This document shows, piece by piece, positions 8,465-17,100 of a stretch of DNA of 64,000 nt (position 1 is its first letter; the number at the start of each line of letters is the position of its first letter). The notes under the pieces were generated by a model. It was given only the letters and a program-made list of their open reading frames with translations, made no database searches and was not told where the DNA came from. Both the position numbers and the translations under genes were made by a program. The DNA comes from an uncultured Alistipes sp. (lineage in GTDB: Bacteria > Bacteroidota > Bacteroidia > Bacteroidales > Rikenellaceae): NCBI GenBank assembly GCA_910577475.1, contig CAJTLJ010000012.1, positions 1 to 64,000 on the forward strand. The letters are read 5' to 3'.

Positions 8465-9604
8465 ATGCGGAAAAAATTGGGATTCGGCTGCATGCGCCTG
8501 CCGGTGACGGTGCGCAACGGCCGCGAAGAGATAGACTACCGGGAGTTGGAGTCGATGGTCGACCTGTTTCTGGAGCAGGGCTACACCTATTTCGATACGG
8601 CCTACACCTACCACGACGGCCAATGCGAGGAGGCGTTGCGCAAGGCGCTGGTCGAGCGCTACCCACGCGACCGCTTCACGCTGACGGACAAACTCCCCAC
8701 CCTCCTGCTCGAGGATGAGATGCAGCAGGAGCGCATCTTCGCCGAGCAGCTGCGGCGCTGCGGCGTGCAGTGGTTCGACCGCTATCTGGTCCACTGCGCC
8801 ACGAAGGCCTTCTACGAGAAGGCACAGCAGTTCCGCAGTTTCGAATTCGCCCTCCAGAAGCGGCGCGACGGATTCGTCCGCCAGGTAGGCTTCTCGTTCC
8901 ACGACTCGCCCGAGCTGCTGGAGGAGATTCTGGAGCGCTACCCCGACATCGATTTCATCCAGCTGCAAATCAGCTACATGGACTGGAACAACTCGCCGAT
9001 TCAGGCCCGCCGCTGTTACGAAATCGCCCGCCGCGCCCGAAAGCCGGTCGTGGTGATGTGCCCCCTCAAGGGCGGCATGCTGGTCCACCCGCCCCAGGCC
9101 ATCGAAAAACGGCTTCGCGAGGCCCGGCCCGAGTGGTCGGCCGCCACCTGGGCCATTCGTTTCGCAGCGAGTCTGGATGGGGTGGAGACCGTGTTGAGCG
9201 GCATGTCCTCGCTCGAACAGATGCGCCGGAACATCGCCGGGCTGGAGGGGTTCACGGGTCTCGAGGAGCGGGACTATGCGGTCCTGAACGAGGCAGCCCG
9301 CCTGAACGCCCGACTGACTCCCATCCAATGCACCACCTGCGGCTACTGCCTGCCGGTCTGCCCCGCGCACATCCCCATCCCTACCGATCTCTGGCTGCTG
9401 AACGAGGATGTCGCCGACGACGGAAAGGGAATCGAGAACCGGCGCAAGAGCTACCGAGCCCTCTCCCAGGGGCTGGGCCGAGCCTCGGACTGCATCGAAT
9501 GTTACCGCTGCGAGAACGCCTGCCCGCAGCACATCCATATCACCGGCTGGCTGAAACGGGCCGTCGAACGGTTCGAAGCCGTTCCCGAACCGGTTCTGCC
9601 GTAA
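8465..9604 (+). CDS. Aldo/keto reductase with C-terminal 4Fe-4S ferredoxin domain
   Basis: NAD(P)-type oxidoreductase of 379 aa. The N-terminal TIM barrel shows the AKR tetrad: FDTAYTYH (Asp and Tyr), TDKLP (Lys) and YLVHCA (His). Barrel strands continue through VVVMCPLKGGML and VETVLSGMSS. The last 90 residues hold two ferredoxin-type clusters, CTTCGYCLPVCP and CIECYRCENACP, giving eight Cys for two 4Fe-4S centres. This architecture is common in anaerobes and suggests electron transfer between a carbonyl substrate and an iron-sulfur partner. The substrate is unknown. A terminator follows at once. Confidence 0.93.
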   Translation: MRKKLGFGCMRLPVTVRNGREEIDYRELESMVDLFLEQGYTYFDTAYTYHDGQCEEALRKALVERYPRDRFTLTDKLPTLLLEDEMQQERIFAEQLRRCGVQWFDRYLVHCATKAFYEKAQQFRSFEFALQKRRDGFVRQVGFSFHDSPELLEEILERYPDIDFIQLQISYMDWNNSPIQARRCYEIARRARKPVVVMCPLKGGMLVHPPQAIEKRLREARPEWSAATWAIRFAASLDGVETVLSGMSSLEQMRRNIAGLEGFTGLEERDYAVLNEAARLNARLTPIQCTTCGYCLPVCPAHIPIPTDLWLLNEDVADDGKGIENRRKSYRALSQGLGRASDCIECYRCENACPQHIHITGWLKRAVERFEAVPEPVLP

Positions 9605-9610
9605 GCAATG

Positions 9611-9651
9611 AGAAAAGAGCAGTCGCGGACGATCCCGATTGCTCTTTTTTC
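9611..9651 (+). terminator. Intrinsic terminator
   Basis: AAAAGAGCA (9613-9621) pairs with TGCTCTTTT (9640-9648) across an 18-base loop and runs into a T tract. It ends the AraC/aldo-keto reductase unit. Confidence 0.75.
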
Positions 9652-10066
9652 TGTCATCCCGAGTGAAGCGGAGCGGAATCGGCGGAAACTTTTTGCGAAT
9701 TGTAAAGGTGAATGTTCCGCAACATCGAGATGTTTCGACTGCGCACCTACGGTGCTTCGCTCAACATGACAGCAACGCTGTCATCCCGAGCCTGTCGAGG
9801 GGTCTCGACGGTCGTATGGGCAGGAACCGGTGCAAAGCCCGATCGTGAGGGTGGATGTTCCGCAACATCGAGACCTTTCGACTACGCACCTACGGTGCTT
9901 CGCTCAACAGGACAGCAACGCTGTCATCCCGAGCCTGTCGAGGGGACTCGACGGTCGTATGGGCAGGAACCGGTGCAAAGCCCGATCGTGAGGGTGAATG
10001 TTCCGCAACATCGAGACCTTTCGACTGCGCGTCTGCGACGCTTCGCTCAAGGTGACAGGCTCAGCA
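9652..10066. repeat. 143-bp tandem intergenic repeat array
   Basis: GTTCCGCAACATCGAGA recurs at 9714, 9857 and 10000, a period of exactly 143 bases, giving two full units and a partial third. Each unit contains TGTCATCCCGAGCCTGTCGA and a small hairpin GTCGAG-N4-CTCGAC. A diverged leading copy begins near 9653 (TGTCATCCCGAGTGAAGC). Translated, the units give the VIPSLSRG and HPEPVEG peptides known as by-products of intergenic repeats in many genomes, so the open frames here are not genes. An inverted, diverged copy lies at 17534-17664. Confidence 0.85.
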
Positions 10067-10086
10067 TAATCGCGAATTGCTCTTCC

Positions 10087-11286
10087 CTACTCCACATAGA
10101 GCACCAGCCCCTTCAGGTACTCCCCTTCGGGGTGGTAGATGTTGATCGGATGGTCGGCCGGCTGGGTAAGCTGGTGCAGAATACGCACCTTGCGCCCGGC
10201 GATGGCCGCCGCCGAAAAGACGGTCGTGCGGAACAGCTCCTTCGACACCGCCTGCGAGCAGGAGAAGGTGAAGAGGATGCCGCCGGGTTTGATCTGCGAC
10301 AGCGCCCGCGCATTCAGCCGCTTATAGCCCTGCATGGCGTTGCCGAGCACCTTGTGATGCTTGGCGAAGGCCGGCGGGTCGAGGATGATGAGATCGTAGC
10401 GGGGCCCGATCTCCTTCAGATACTCTACGGCATCCACCGCCAGCGAGGTGTGGCGCACATCGTCGCCGAAGTTGAGCCGCATGTTCTCGTCGGCCATCGC
10501 CACGGCCCGCTCTGAAGAGTCGACCGACACCACCTCCGCAGCCCCGCCGGCCATGGCATAGACCGAAAATCCGCCCGTATAGCAGAAGGTGTTGAGCACG
10601 GTGCGCCCCTTGGCATAGTGTCCCACCAGCTCGCGGTTCTGCCGCTGGTCGATGAAGAATCCGGTCTTCTGACCCTCCTCCCAATTCACCTGGAAGCGGT
10701 GGCCGTTCTCCAGCACGGTCTGCGCGGCGCACTCGCCGCGACCGCCGTAGAGATAGCCGTCCACGGCATTCAGTCCCGCCTTATAGGGTACGGTCTGCGA
10801 ACTTTTGTCGTAAATCGCCGTAATGCGGTCGCCGTATACGGCGCGGATGGCGGCCGCGATCTCCTGACGGGAGCGGAACATGCCCACCGAGTGGCACTGC
10901 ACCACGGCAGTCGACCCGTAGACGTCGACCACCAGGCCGGGCAGCGAATCCCCTTCGCCGTGGATCAGGCGATAGCAGGTGGTCTTCGGATCGTCCGTCA
11001 GCCCCAGCAGACGCCGCACGTCCCAGGCCGTGGCGACCCGCCGGCGCCACCACTCCGCATCGACGGGCTCGTCCTCGAAGGTCAGCACCCGCACGGCTAT
11101 CGATCCGATCTGGTAGTGGCCGCGGGCGATGAAGTCGCCCTGCTTGGTGTGGACATCCACCAGATCGCCCTCGCGGGGCTCCTCGTCGGCCTTGATATAT
11201 TCCACGGCTCCCGAAAAGATCCAGGGGTGACGGCGCAGAAGCGACTCCTCCTTACCTCTTCGCAGATAAACTTTGGCTCTTGTCAT
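10087..11286 (-). CDS. rlmI: Class I SAM-dependent rRNA methyltransferase, RlmI-like
   Basis: Probable 23S rRNA (cytosine-C5) methyltransferase of the RlmI/YccW type, 399 aa, against 396 in E. coli. The N-terminal PUA domain (about residues 1-80) includes RRHPWIFSGAVE. A linker domain is followed by the Rossmann methyltransferase core, with LNTFCYTGGFSVYA, VSVDSSERAVAMA and the catalytic-loop motif LDPPAFAK, then FTFSCSQAVS. The ATG at 11286 is used rather than one ten codons earlier, because MTRAKVYLRRG is the usual family N-terminus. The start overlaps the exonuclease gene by 35 bp, so the two are translationally coupled. Confidence 0.88.
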   Translation of the reverse strand: MTRAKVYLRRGKEESLLRRHPWIFSGAVEYIKADEEPREGDLVDVHTKQGDFIARGHYQIGSIAVRVLTFEDEPVDAEWWRRRVATAWDVRRLLGLTDDPKTTCYRLIHGEGDSLPGLVVDVYGSTAVVQCHSVGMFRSRQEIAAAIRAVYGDRITAIYDKSSQTVPYKAGLNAVDGYLYGGRGECAAQTVLENGHRFQVNWEEGQKTGFFIDQRQNRELVGHYAKGRTVLNTFCYTGGFSVYAMAGGAAEVVSVDSSERAVAMADENMRLNFGDDVRHTSLAVDAVEYLKEIGPRYDLIILDPPAFAKHHKVLGNAMQGYKRLNARALSQIKPGGILFTFSCSQAVSKELFRTTVFSAAAIAGRKVRILHQLTQPADHPINIYHPEGEYLKGLVLYVE

Positions 11287-11899
11287 GTATGATTGCTTTT
11301 TTCGGTTTCGGTACACGCTGCAACCGCTCGTAGATGCGGATACAGCTCCAGGCGTCGGTCGCGGCGTACATCTGCTGCTGCTCGGTGAGCTTCGCGGCCT
11401 CCCAGTTGCTCAGGCGCTGGGCTTTCGAGACGCGGCACCCCAGCACGATGGCGGACATCTTGCGGAGACTCTTCTCCTCGATACCCCACTCCCCCACGAT
11501 GGATTGCAGATCGACGAATCCCCCTTCGCGGAAGTGCCGCAACTCGTGCAGCGCCGCCAGATCGCCCGACACGGCGGCACCGATCTTCAGAATCCGCTTG
11601 TTCTCCAGAATCCGCAGGATCTCACGGGCGAGCGGAACGGCGCACAGCCTGAACAGGAAACAACGCCGGGGCGTGGAGAGTTGCAGCAGCGCCACGCGGT
11701 TGTGCACACCGGGACGGAACGACGGCCGGGTCTCGGTGTCGAAGCCGATCACCGGTTCGGCGGCCAGCTCGGCGCAGGCGGCGCGAATGGCGCGCACATC
11801 GTCCACGACGACGATTTCACCGGGGAAACGGGCCGCAGGCAGCTGAGCCGTCTCCTCGTTGCCGATGGCGGAGAGAAAAGGGGGAGTATCGGATTTCAT
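11252..11899 (-). CDS. 3'-5' exonuclease, DEDDy/RNase D-like domain protein
   Basis: The 215-aa product is a single 3'-5' exonuclease domain. The DEDD residues are visible: FDTETRP (Asp and Glu), IGAAVSGDLAAL (Asp) and YAATDAWSC (Tyr and Asp, the DEDDy form). It lacks the HRDC domain of true RNase D and resembles the stand-alone WRN-type exonucleases of Bacteroidota. Nucleic-acid substrate preference is unknown. A TAACTTTG at 11927-11920 (minus) gives a probable -7 box about 20 bases before the start, inside the end of recQ, so this gene and rlmI may be transcribed separately from recQ. Confidence 0.85.
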   Translation of the reverse strand: MKSDTPPFLSAIGNEETAQLPAARFPGEIVVVDDVRAIRAACAELAAEPVIGFDTETRPSFRPGVHNRVALLQLSTPRRCFLFRLCAVPLAREILRILENKRILKIGAAVSGDLAALHELRHFREGGFVDLQSIVGEWGIEEKSLRKMSAIVLGCRVSKAQRLSNWEAAKLTEQQQMYAATDAWSCIRIYERLQRVPKPKKAIIHDKSQSLSAKR

Positions 11900-11924
11900 A
11901 TCGTTTGCTTATCGGAGAGCAAAG

Positions 11925-13829
11925 TTACCTATTTTTTACGACTTTTCCGCTTTCGAGCTGCGAGATTTTCGCCGAGGCCAGCAGCTCGTCGATAGCCTCC
12001 GCCCCCTGCCCCGGGTCACACGCCAGCCGCGCGACCAGCTCGCGGACATCCAACGCCCCCTCCTCCAGCAGGTTGAGAATCCGCCCGGAGAGATCGTCCG
12101 AGCGACGCTGCCGGCGCTTGCGCTCCAGACAGAGATCGCACACACCGCAGTCGGCAGGGTTCTCCACGCCGAAATAGGCCTCCATCAGCGCCGAGCGGCA
12201 CTGCCGGTCGTTCTCGGCATAGCGCAGCATGCGGTCGAACCGCTCCAGCGTCAGCTCGCGCCGGAACTTGTAGCTCTCGGGAGAGATGTAGAGGTCGGCC
12301 CGGGGAAGGCGCTCGGTGAGAAAGGTGATCATGGGCGAACGGTTCGAGGGGATGTAGCGGATGATCCGCATCTGCCACAGCCGCTTCAGCAACTCCTTCA
12401 CCCGCTCGACGGTATATCCGCTCCAGCGGGCGATCTCCAGTTCGTCGATCTTGCGAAATTCGGTGAACACCCCGTTGTAGAGCCGCAGGATCGTGCGGAT
12501 GAAGGGGTCGAGCTCCTCCTTCTCGCAGCGGATCCGGTAGAGATCGTCGCGACTGATGCAGAAGATGATACGGGCAGGGTTCTCCATCTCGTCCGAAAGG
12601 GACATGTAGCCGTTCTGCTCCAGCAATTCGAGGGCGCTCTTCACTTTGCCGTGATAGAGATGCTCCCGCGCGCAGAAGTCGTGGATATTGAAGGTGTGAG
12701 AGCTCCGGTCGCCCTCGCCGATCTCCACCCGCAGGTAGGAGCCGATCTTGTCGTATACATCCTTCACGCTTTCGAGCGGCGGGAAATCGGCCTCGAAGCG
12801 CCGCCGCACACGGTCCGGATCCTCGGGGCTCACCAGCAGCAGGGCGTAGCTGCGTGCACCGTCGCGGCCCGCACGGCCCGCCTCCTGATAATAGTTCTCC
12901 AGCGAGTCGCAAAGCGTGTAGTGCACCACGAAACGCACGTCGGCCTTGTCGATACCCATGCCGAAGGCGTTGGTCGCCACCATGACCCGCACTTTTCCGT
13001 TCATCCACTCCTCCTGCCTCAGGGCCCGTTCGGTATGGGGCAGGCCGCCGTTGTAGGCCGCCGCCGTGATCCCCTCCTGCCGAAGCCAGGCGGCGATCTC
13101 CTCGGTCGCCTCGCGGGTCCGCACGTAGACGATTCCCGAACCGGGCACGTTTTCGGCAATGCGGAGCAGCTGCCCGTTCTTGTCCTCCGTATGGCGGACA
13201 GCGTAGCTGAGGTTGGGGCGGGAGAAGTCGCCGCGGAAAATCCGCTTCTCGTCGAAATGCAGATTCTGCATGATGTCCTCCGCCACCGCCCCGGTCGCCG
13301 AGGCGGTCAGCGCCAGCACCGACGCCTCGGGACACCGCTCGCGCAGCTCGGCGATCTGCCGGTAGGCCGGACGGAAGTCGTAGCCCCACTGCGAGATGCA
13401 GTGCGCCTCGTCGACGGCGATCAGCCGCACGTTCATCCGCGGCAGCCGCAGCCGCAGGGTCTCCGAAGCGATCCGCTCGGGAGCGATGTAGAGGAACTTC
13501 ATCTTCGGGTCGTAGGCGCAGTTGTCCAGCGCCACGTCGATCTGCCGGGGCGACAGTCCGGCATGGATGGCGACCGCCCCGATGCCGCGGGCCCGCAGGC
13601 AGTCCACCTGATCCTTCATCAGGGCGATCAGAGGCGTGACGACCACGCACAGCCCCTCGCGAGCCAGGGTAGGCACCTGATAGATCAGCGATTTGCCGCC
13701 GCCCGTAGGCATCAGCACCAGGGCGTCCCGATTCGCCAGAACGGTCCGGATCACCTCCTCCTGCAACGGTCGGAAGCGGTCGAAGCCCCAATAGCGTTTC
13801 AGCACCCCGCGAATGTCGTTCTGCTCCAT
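11925..13829 (-). CDS. recQ: ATP-dependent DNA helicase RecQ
   Basis: 3'-5' superfamily 2 DNA helicase for recombination and repair, 634 aa. Walker A is MPTGGGKS near residue 40; the DEAH-type box is AVDEAHCISQWGYDFRP near 140. Motif V/VI regions show ATNAFGMGIDKADVRFVVH and YYQEAGRAGRDG. The RecQ zinc-binding region has CRSALMEAYF and CGVCDLC. The C-terminus carries a short winged-helix/helical part, and a full HRDC domain is not obvious. The ATG at 13829 is only five bases after a TACTTTTG -7 box (13842-13835), implying a leaderless or nearly leaderless mRNA. Confidence 0.95.
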   Translation of the reverse strand: MEQNDIRGVLKRYWGFDRFRPLQEEVIRTVLANRDALVLMPTGGGKSLIYQVPTLAREGLCVVVTPLIALMKDQVDCLRARGIGAVAIHAGLSPRQIDVALDNCAYDPKMKFLYIAPERIASETLRLRLPRMNVRLIAVDEAHCISQWGYDFRPAYRQIAELRERCPEASVLALTASATGAVAEDIMQNLHFDEKRIFRGDFSRPNLSYAVRHTEDKNGQLLRIAENVPGSGIVYVRTREATEEIAAWLRQEGITAAAYNGGLPHTERALRQEEWMNGKVRVMVATNAFGMGIDKADVRFVVHYTLCDSLENYYQEAGRAGRDGARSYALLLVSPEDPDRVRRRFEADFPPLESVKDVYDKIGSYLRVEIGEGDRSSHTFNIHDFCAREHLYHGKVKSALELLEQNGYMSLSDEMENPARIIFCISRDDLYRIRCEKEELDPFIRTILRLYNGVFTEFRKIDELEIARWSGYTVERVKELLKRLWQMRIIRYIPSNRSPMITFLTERLPRADLYISPESYKFRRELTLERFDRMLRYAENDRQCRSALMEAYFGVENPADCGVCDLCLERKRRQRRSDDLSGRILNLLEEGALDVRELVARLACDPGQGAEAIDELLASAKISQLESGKVVKNR

Positions 13830-13834
13830 ATACG

Positions 13835-13866
13835 CAAAAGTACGACAAGAGCGGCGGAAAAACAAA
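13835..13866 (-). promoter_or_regulatory. Promoter of recQ
   Basis: On the minus strand TTTG (13866-13863), 20-base spacer and TACTTTTG (13842-13835). Transcription would begin at or beside the recQ ATG. Confidence 0.6.
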
Positions 13867-13970
13867 TTTTCCGCCGCCGCTGCCTAAAGTCAGGTAAAAT
13901 CAACCGCCCGCGCACCATCTTTGAAAAAAAGTCCTTATCTTTGCATGATCGATATAATTTCGGACGGACA

Positions 13971-14234
13971 ATGAAACTTCGCGAAGAGTACAAGGTACGG
14001 GAGATGGCCGGCGAGCACGTGGTCATCATGCAGGGACGCTACGGGGCGGACATGACCCGTATCATCTCGCTCAACGAATCGGCACTCTATCTCTGGAACG
14101 AATTGCAGGGCAAGGAGTTCGATACGGAAGAGGTCGCCCGGCTGCTCACCGCCCGCTACGAGATCGACTCCGAAACCGCCCTGCGCGACGCTGCCGCCTG
14201 GGTCGAGAAACTAAAAGAGTGCCGCCTGGTATGA
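13971..14234 (+). CDS. PqqD family protein
   Basis: Small 87-aa winged-helix protein of the PqqD family. It shows the usual pattern VREMAGEHVVIMQG, then ISLNESALYLWNELQG and a C-terminal helical half. PqqD-like proteins and the related RiPP recognition elements bind leader peptides for radical SAM or other modifying enzymes. No such enzyme is encoded within several kilobases, so its role here is open. A TATCTTTG -7 box at 13936-13943 gives a leader of about 20 bases. The next gene, for a His/Cys-rich secreted protein, starts four bases after the stop, so they form one transcript. Confidence 0.85.
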   Translation: MKLREEYKVREMAGEHVVIMQGRYGADMTRIISLNESALYLWNELQGKEFDTEEVARLLTARYEIDSETALRDAAAWVEKLKECRLV

Positions 14235-14238
14235 CGAT

Positions 14239-14646
14239 ATGAAGGGGAAACGGATCATAGCGCTCCTGCTCGTACACCTCTACCTGCTCACGGTAGCCGT
14301 GCCGGCGGCGTGCGCCCTCTCCTGCCCTTGTCTCGACGGGATGCACCGGCCCCATGCGGAGAGCTGCATCTGCCACGGTCAGTCGGGCCACCAGCATCTG
14401 GACGGTCCCGACGGTTGCGGCCACGATCACGACACGCGGATCCAGCTCTACACTTTCGACCGCGACGAAAACGGAGCATCGTCCCGTATCGCCAGGCACC
14501 TTTGCGACGCCCTGAAGGCCGAAGACGTTCGCTCCGTCCTTCCTGAATGCAGGCGGGGCATCCGCATCCCGACTCCGCCCGACGAATGTTCCTGCGAGAC
14601 GTGCGCCACACCCACGGCCCTCAGGGCCCCTCCCGCTCAGGCTTGA
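14239..14646 (+). CDS. His/Cys-rich small secreted protein, possibly metal-binding
   Basis: No family recognised. The 135-aa product has a signal peptide (about residues 1-26, ending AACA). The next 40 residues are dense in Cys and His (SCPCLDGMHRPHAESCICHG, then GCGHDHDTR), and another Cys group lies near the C-terminus (CSCETC). This composition suggests binding of copper, zinc or a similar metal in the periplasm. It sits between a PqqD-like gene and a TonB-dependent receptor, with an HMA protein further on. Metal binding is inferred from composition and context. Confidence 0.65.
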   Translation: MKGKRIIALLLVHLYLLTVAVPAACALSCPCLDGMHRPHAESCICHGQSGHQHLDGPDGCGHDHDTRIQLYTFDRDENGASSRIARHLCDALKAEDVRSVLPECRRGIRIPTPPDECSCETCATPTALRAPPAQA

Positions 14647-14718
14647 CCGAATAGGGACGAGGCGCCGCGAAGCGGCTCCGTCGTCGATCGATTCATCAAG
14701 TCTAATAAGGGAAAAATC

Positions 14719-17064
14719 ATGAAAAAACAGCTTTTAACTATTCTGTTTCTATCGCTTTTCGTCGCCGCACGCGCACAGGATCTGCGCGGTGTGGTTCGCG
14801 ACGAGGAGCAGCAACCGCTCGTCGGCGCCACGGTGCTCTGGGAGGGCACGACCGTCGGCGCCGTCACCGACGCGGAGGGCAAATACCGCCTCCACCGCGT
14901 CAAGGGCCGCGATCGGCTGGCCGTCGGATTCCTGGGCTACCGGGAGGAGGTACGCACCATCGAACCCGGCACCGTCGAGGCCGACTTCACCCTCCAGGCC
15001 GAGGGGGTCGACATCGAGAGCGTGGTGATCGAGAGCACCGTGGGAGGCAACTACGTCAAGCACGACGGCGTGCTGAAGGGGGAGATGATCTCCTTCGCCG
15101 GTCTGTGTAAGATGGCCTGCTGCAACCTGGCCGAGTCGTTCGAGAACTCCGCCTCGGTGACCGTGGGCTACAGCGACGCCATTTCGGGAGCCCGCCAGAT
15201 CAAGATGCTCGGCCTGGCCGGCACCTACACGCAAATTCTCGACGAGAACCGCCCCGTCATGCGGGGCCTGAGCTCCCCCTACGGGCTGAGCTACACGCCC
15301 GGCATGTGGCTCAACTCGATTCAGGTGTCGAAGGGCGTGGCCTCCGTCACGGCGGGTCACGAGGCCATCACGGGCCAGATCAATCTGGAACACCGCAAGC
15401 CGACGGACGACGAACGGCTCTTCGTCAACCTCTACCTCGACGACGAGCTCCGCCCCGAGGCCAACATCTCCACGGCGCTGCCCGTCACGCGCGACAAGAA
15501 GCTCTCGACGGTGATTCTGCTGCACGGCTCGGCCGACACCGACGTCCGCAAGATGGACCACAACGAAGACACGTTCCGCGACCTGCCGCGCGCCGACCAG
15601 ATCAACGTGGCGAACAAATGGCTCTACAGCGCCGACAACGGCCTGCAGCTGCGCTGGGGCTGGAAATTCGTCCAGGAGAACCGTCTGGGCGGACAGCACG
15701 GCTACAAGCGGTCGATGCGCGAGCTGATGGAGCGCGACTGGGAAAACGGCGGCAAGGAGGGCGGTCCGCTCTACGGTTCGCACATCCGCAACCGCAACGC
15801 CAACGGCTACGTCAAGCTGGGCATGCCGGTCGGTGCCTCGGTCTACGACGCCGACGAGCAGGACGAACTGCGTTCGAACATCGCCGCAATCGTCGACTTC
15901 GACCACTTCGACGAGGCGGCCTATTTCGGCCTAAACGACTATGCCGGCAACGAAAACGCCCTCTCGGCCAACCTGATGTACAACCACTACTTCACCTACC
16001 GGTCGTCGCTGATCGTCGGCCTCTCGGGGCAGATCCACCACTACGACGAAACGGTGCTGAACCCCACGCCGTGGCTCGACCATACGGGGCTCTTCACGAT
16101 GAACCGCAAGGAGCGCGAAGCGGGTGTCTATGCCGAATACACCTACGCCATCAAGGAGAAATTCTCGGTCGTGGCGGGTCTTCGCGGCGACTACAACACC
16201 TACTACGACAAGTTCTACCTCACGCCCCGCGGCCACGTGAAATGGAACATCACCCCCTCGACCGTCCTGCGCGCTTCGGCCGGTCTGGGCTACCGCTCGA
16301 CGAACCTCATCACCGACAACATCGGCGTGCTGGCGACGGGACGCCGGTTCGACATCCGCGGCGGTTTCCACAACCTGGACCGGATGGAGAAGGCCCTCAC
16401 CGTCGGCGGCAGCCTGACGCAGACCTTCGGGCTGGTGCGGCCGGGCGACGCCACGCTGAGCTTCGACTACTTCCGCACGCAGTTCTACAACCAGGTGGTG
16501 GCCGATCAGGAGTACCGCTCCGATCTGGTGCTCTTCTACGACACCGACGGCCGCTCCTACACCGACTCGTGGCAGGTGGACTTCACCTGGTCGCCCGTCG
16601 AGCGGCTCGATATCTTCGCCACCTTCCGCTACACGGACAGCGCCATCACGCTCGACCGTCCCGACGGTTCGCGCAGGCGGGTGGAGCGTCCTCTGATCAG
16701 CGAGTACAAGACCCTGCTGAACCTGCAATACGCCACCAAATTCCGCCGCTGGACCTTCGACGTAACGGCCCAGCTCAACGGTCCCAGCCGCCTCCCTTCG
16801 CTGGACGGCAATCTGGACGACCTGCGCTACTCGCCCCGCTACCCCGTCTTCTTCGCCCAGGTGAGCCACAAGATGGGGAAGTTCGACGTCTACGTCGGCT
16901 GCGAGAACATCGCCGACTACGTGCAGAAGGACCCCATCACGGTCGACGGGCACGCATTCCGTCCCGGTGACAACCCCTTCCAGACGTCATTCAACTCCTC
17001 GTCGGTATGGGGTCCTCTGATGGGCCGCAAATTCTACATCGGCATGCGCTTCAACCTCTACTGA
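14719..17064 (+). CDS. TonB-dependent outer-membrane receptor, probably for a heavy metal
   Basis: Outer-membrane active transporter of 781 aa. A signal peptide (about 1-19) is followed by a carboxypeptidase-regulatory-like domain (20-100, LRGVVRDEEQQPLVGATV), a plug (about 105-225) and a 22-strand barrel ending in FNLY. The plug contains CKMACCNLAESFENSASV, a Cys-rich version of the plug start seen in receptors that sit beside copper or HMA genes in Bacteroidota. No SusD partner follows, so it is not a polysaccharide-utilisation SusC. The downstream HMA protein (36-bp gap) and the upstream His/Cys-rich protein point to uptake of a metal or metallophore. The substrate is inferred. Confidence 0.9.
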   Translation: MKKQLLTILFLSLFVAARAQDLRGVVRDEEQQPLVGATVLWEGTTVGAVTDAEGKYRLHRVKGRDRLAVGFLGYREEVRTIEPGTVEADFTLQAEGVDIESVVIESTVGGNYVKHDGVLKGEMISFAGLCKMACCNLAESFENSASVTVGYSDAISGARQIKMLGLAGTYTQILDENRPVMRGLSSPYGLSYTPGMWLNSIQVSKGVASVTAGHEAITGQINLEHRKPTDDERLFVNLYLDDELRPEANISTALPVTRDKKLSTVILLHGSADTDVRKMDHNEDTFRDLPRADQINVANKWLYSADNGLQLRWGWKFVQENRLGGQHGYKRSMRELMERDWENGGKEGGPLYGSHIRNRNANGYVKLGMPVGASVYDADEQDELRSNIAAIVDFDHFDEAAYFGLNDYAGNENALSANLMYNHYFTYRSSLIVGLSGQIHHYDETVLNPTPWLDHTGLFTMNRKEREAGVYAEYTYAIKEKFSVVAGLRGDYNTYYDKFYLTPRGHVKWNITPSTVLRASAGLGYRSTNLITDNIGVLATGRRFDIRGGFHNLDRMEKALTVGGSLTQTFGLVRPGDATLSFDYFRTQFYNQVVADQEYRSDLVLFYDTDGRSYTDSWQVDFTWSPVERLDIFATFRYTDSAITLDRPDGSRRRVERPLISEYKTLLNLQYATKFRRWTFDVTAQLNGPSRLPSLDGNLDDLRYSPRYPVFFAQVSHKMGKFDVYVGCENIADYVQKDPITVDGHAFRPGDNPFQTSFNSSSVWGPLMGRKFYIGMRFNLY

Positions 17065-17100
17065 AAACCTGTTGCAACAACCTGAAAAAAAAGAATAACG

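Noticed and set aside
9639..10055. Overlapping open frames with VIPSLSRG and HPEPVEG peptides
   Set aside because: They are translations of the 143-bp repeat in several frames and change with each unit; no start signal or family supports a gene.
9714..10060. Possible CRISPR array
   Set aside because: The repeat period is 143 bases with no short repeat/unique spacer alternation, and no cas gene is present.
14719..17064. SusC of a polysaccharide-utilisation locus
   Set aside because: No SusD gene follows, and the neighbours are metal-binding proteins.
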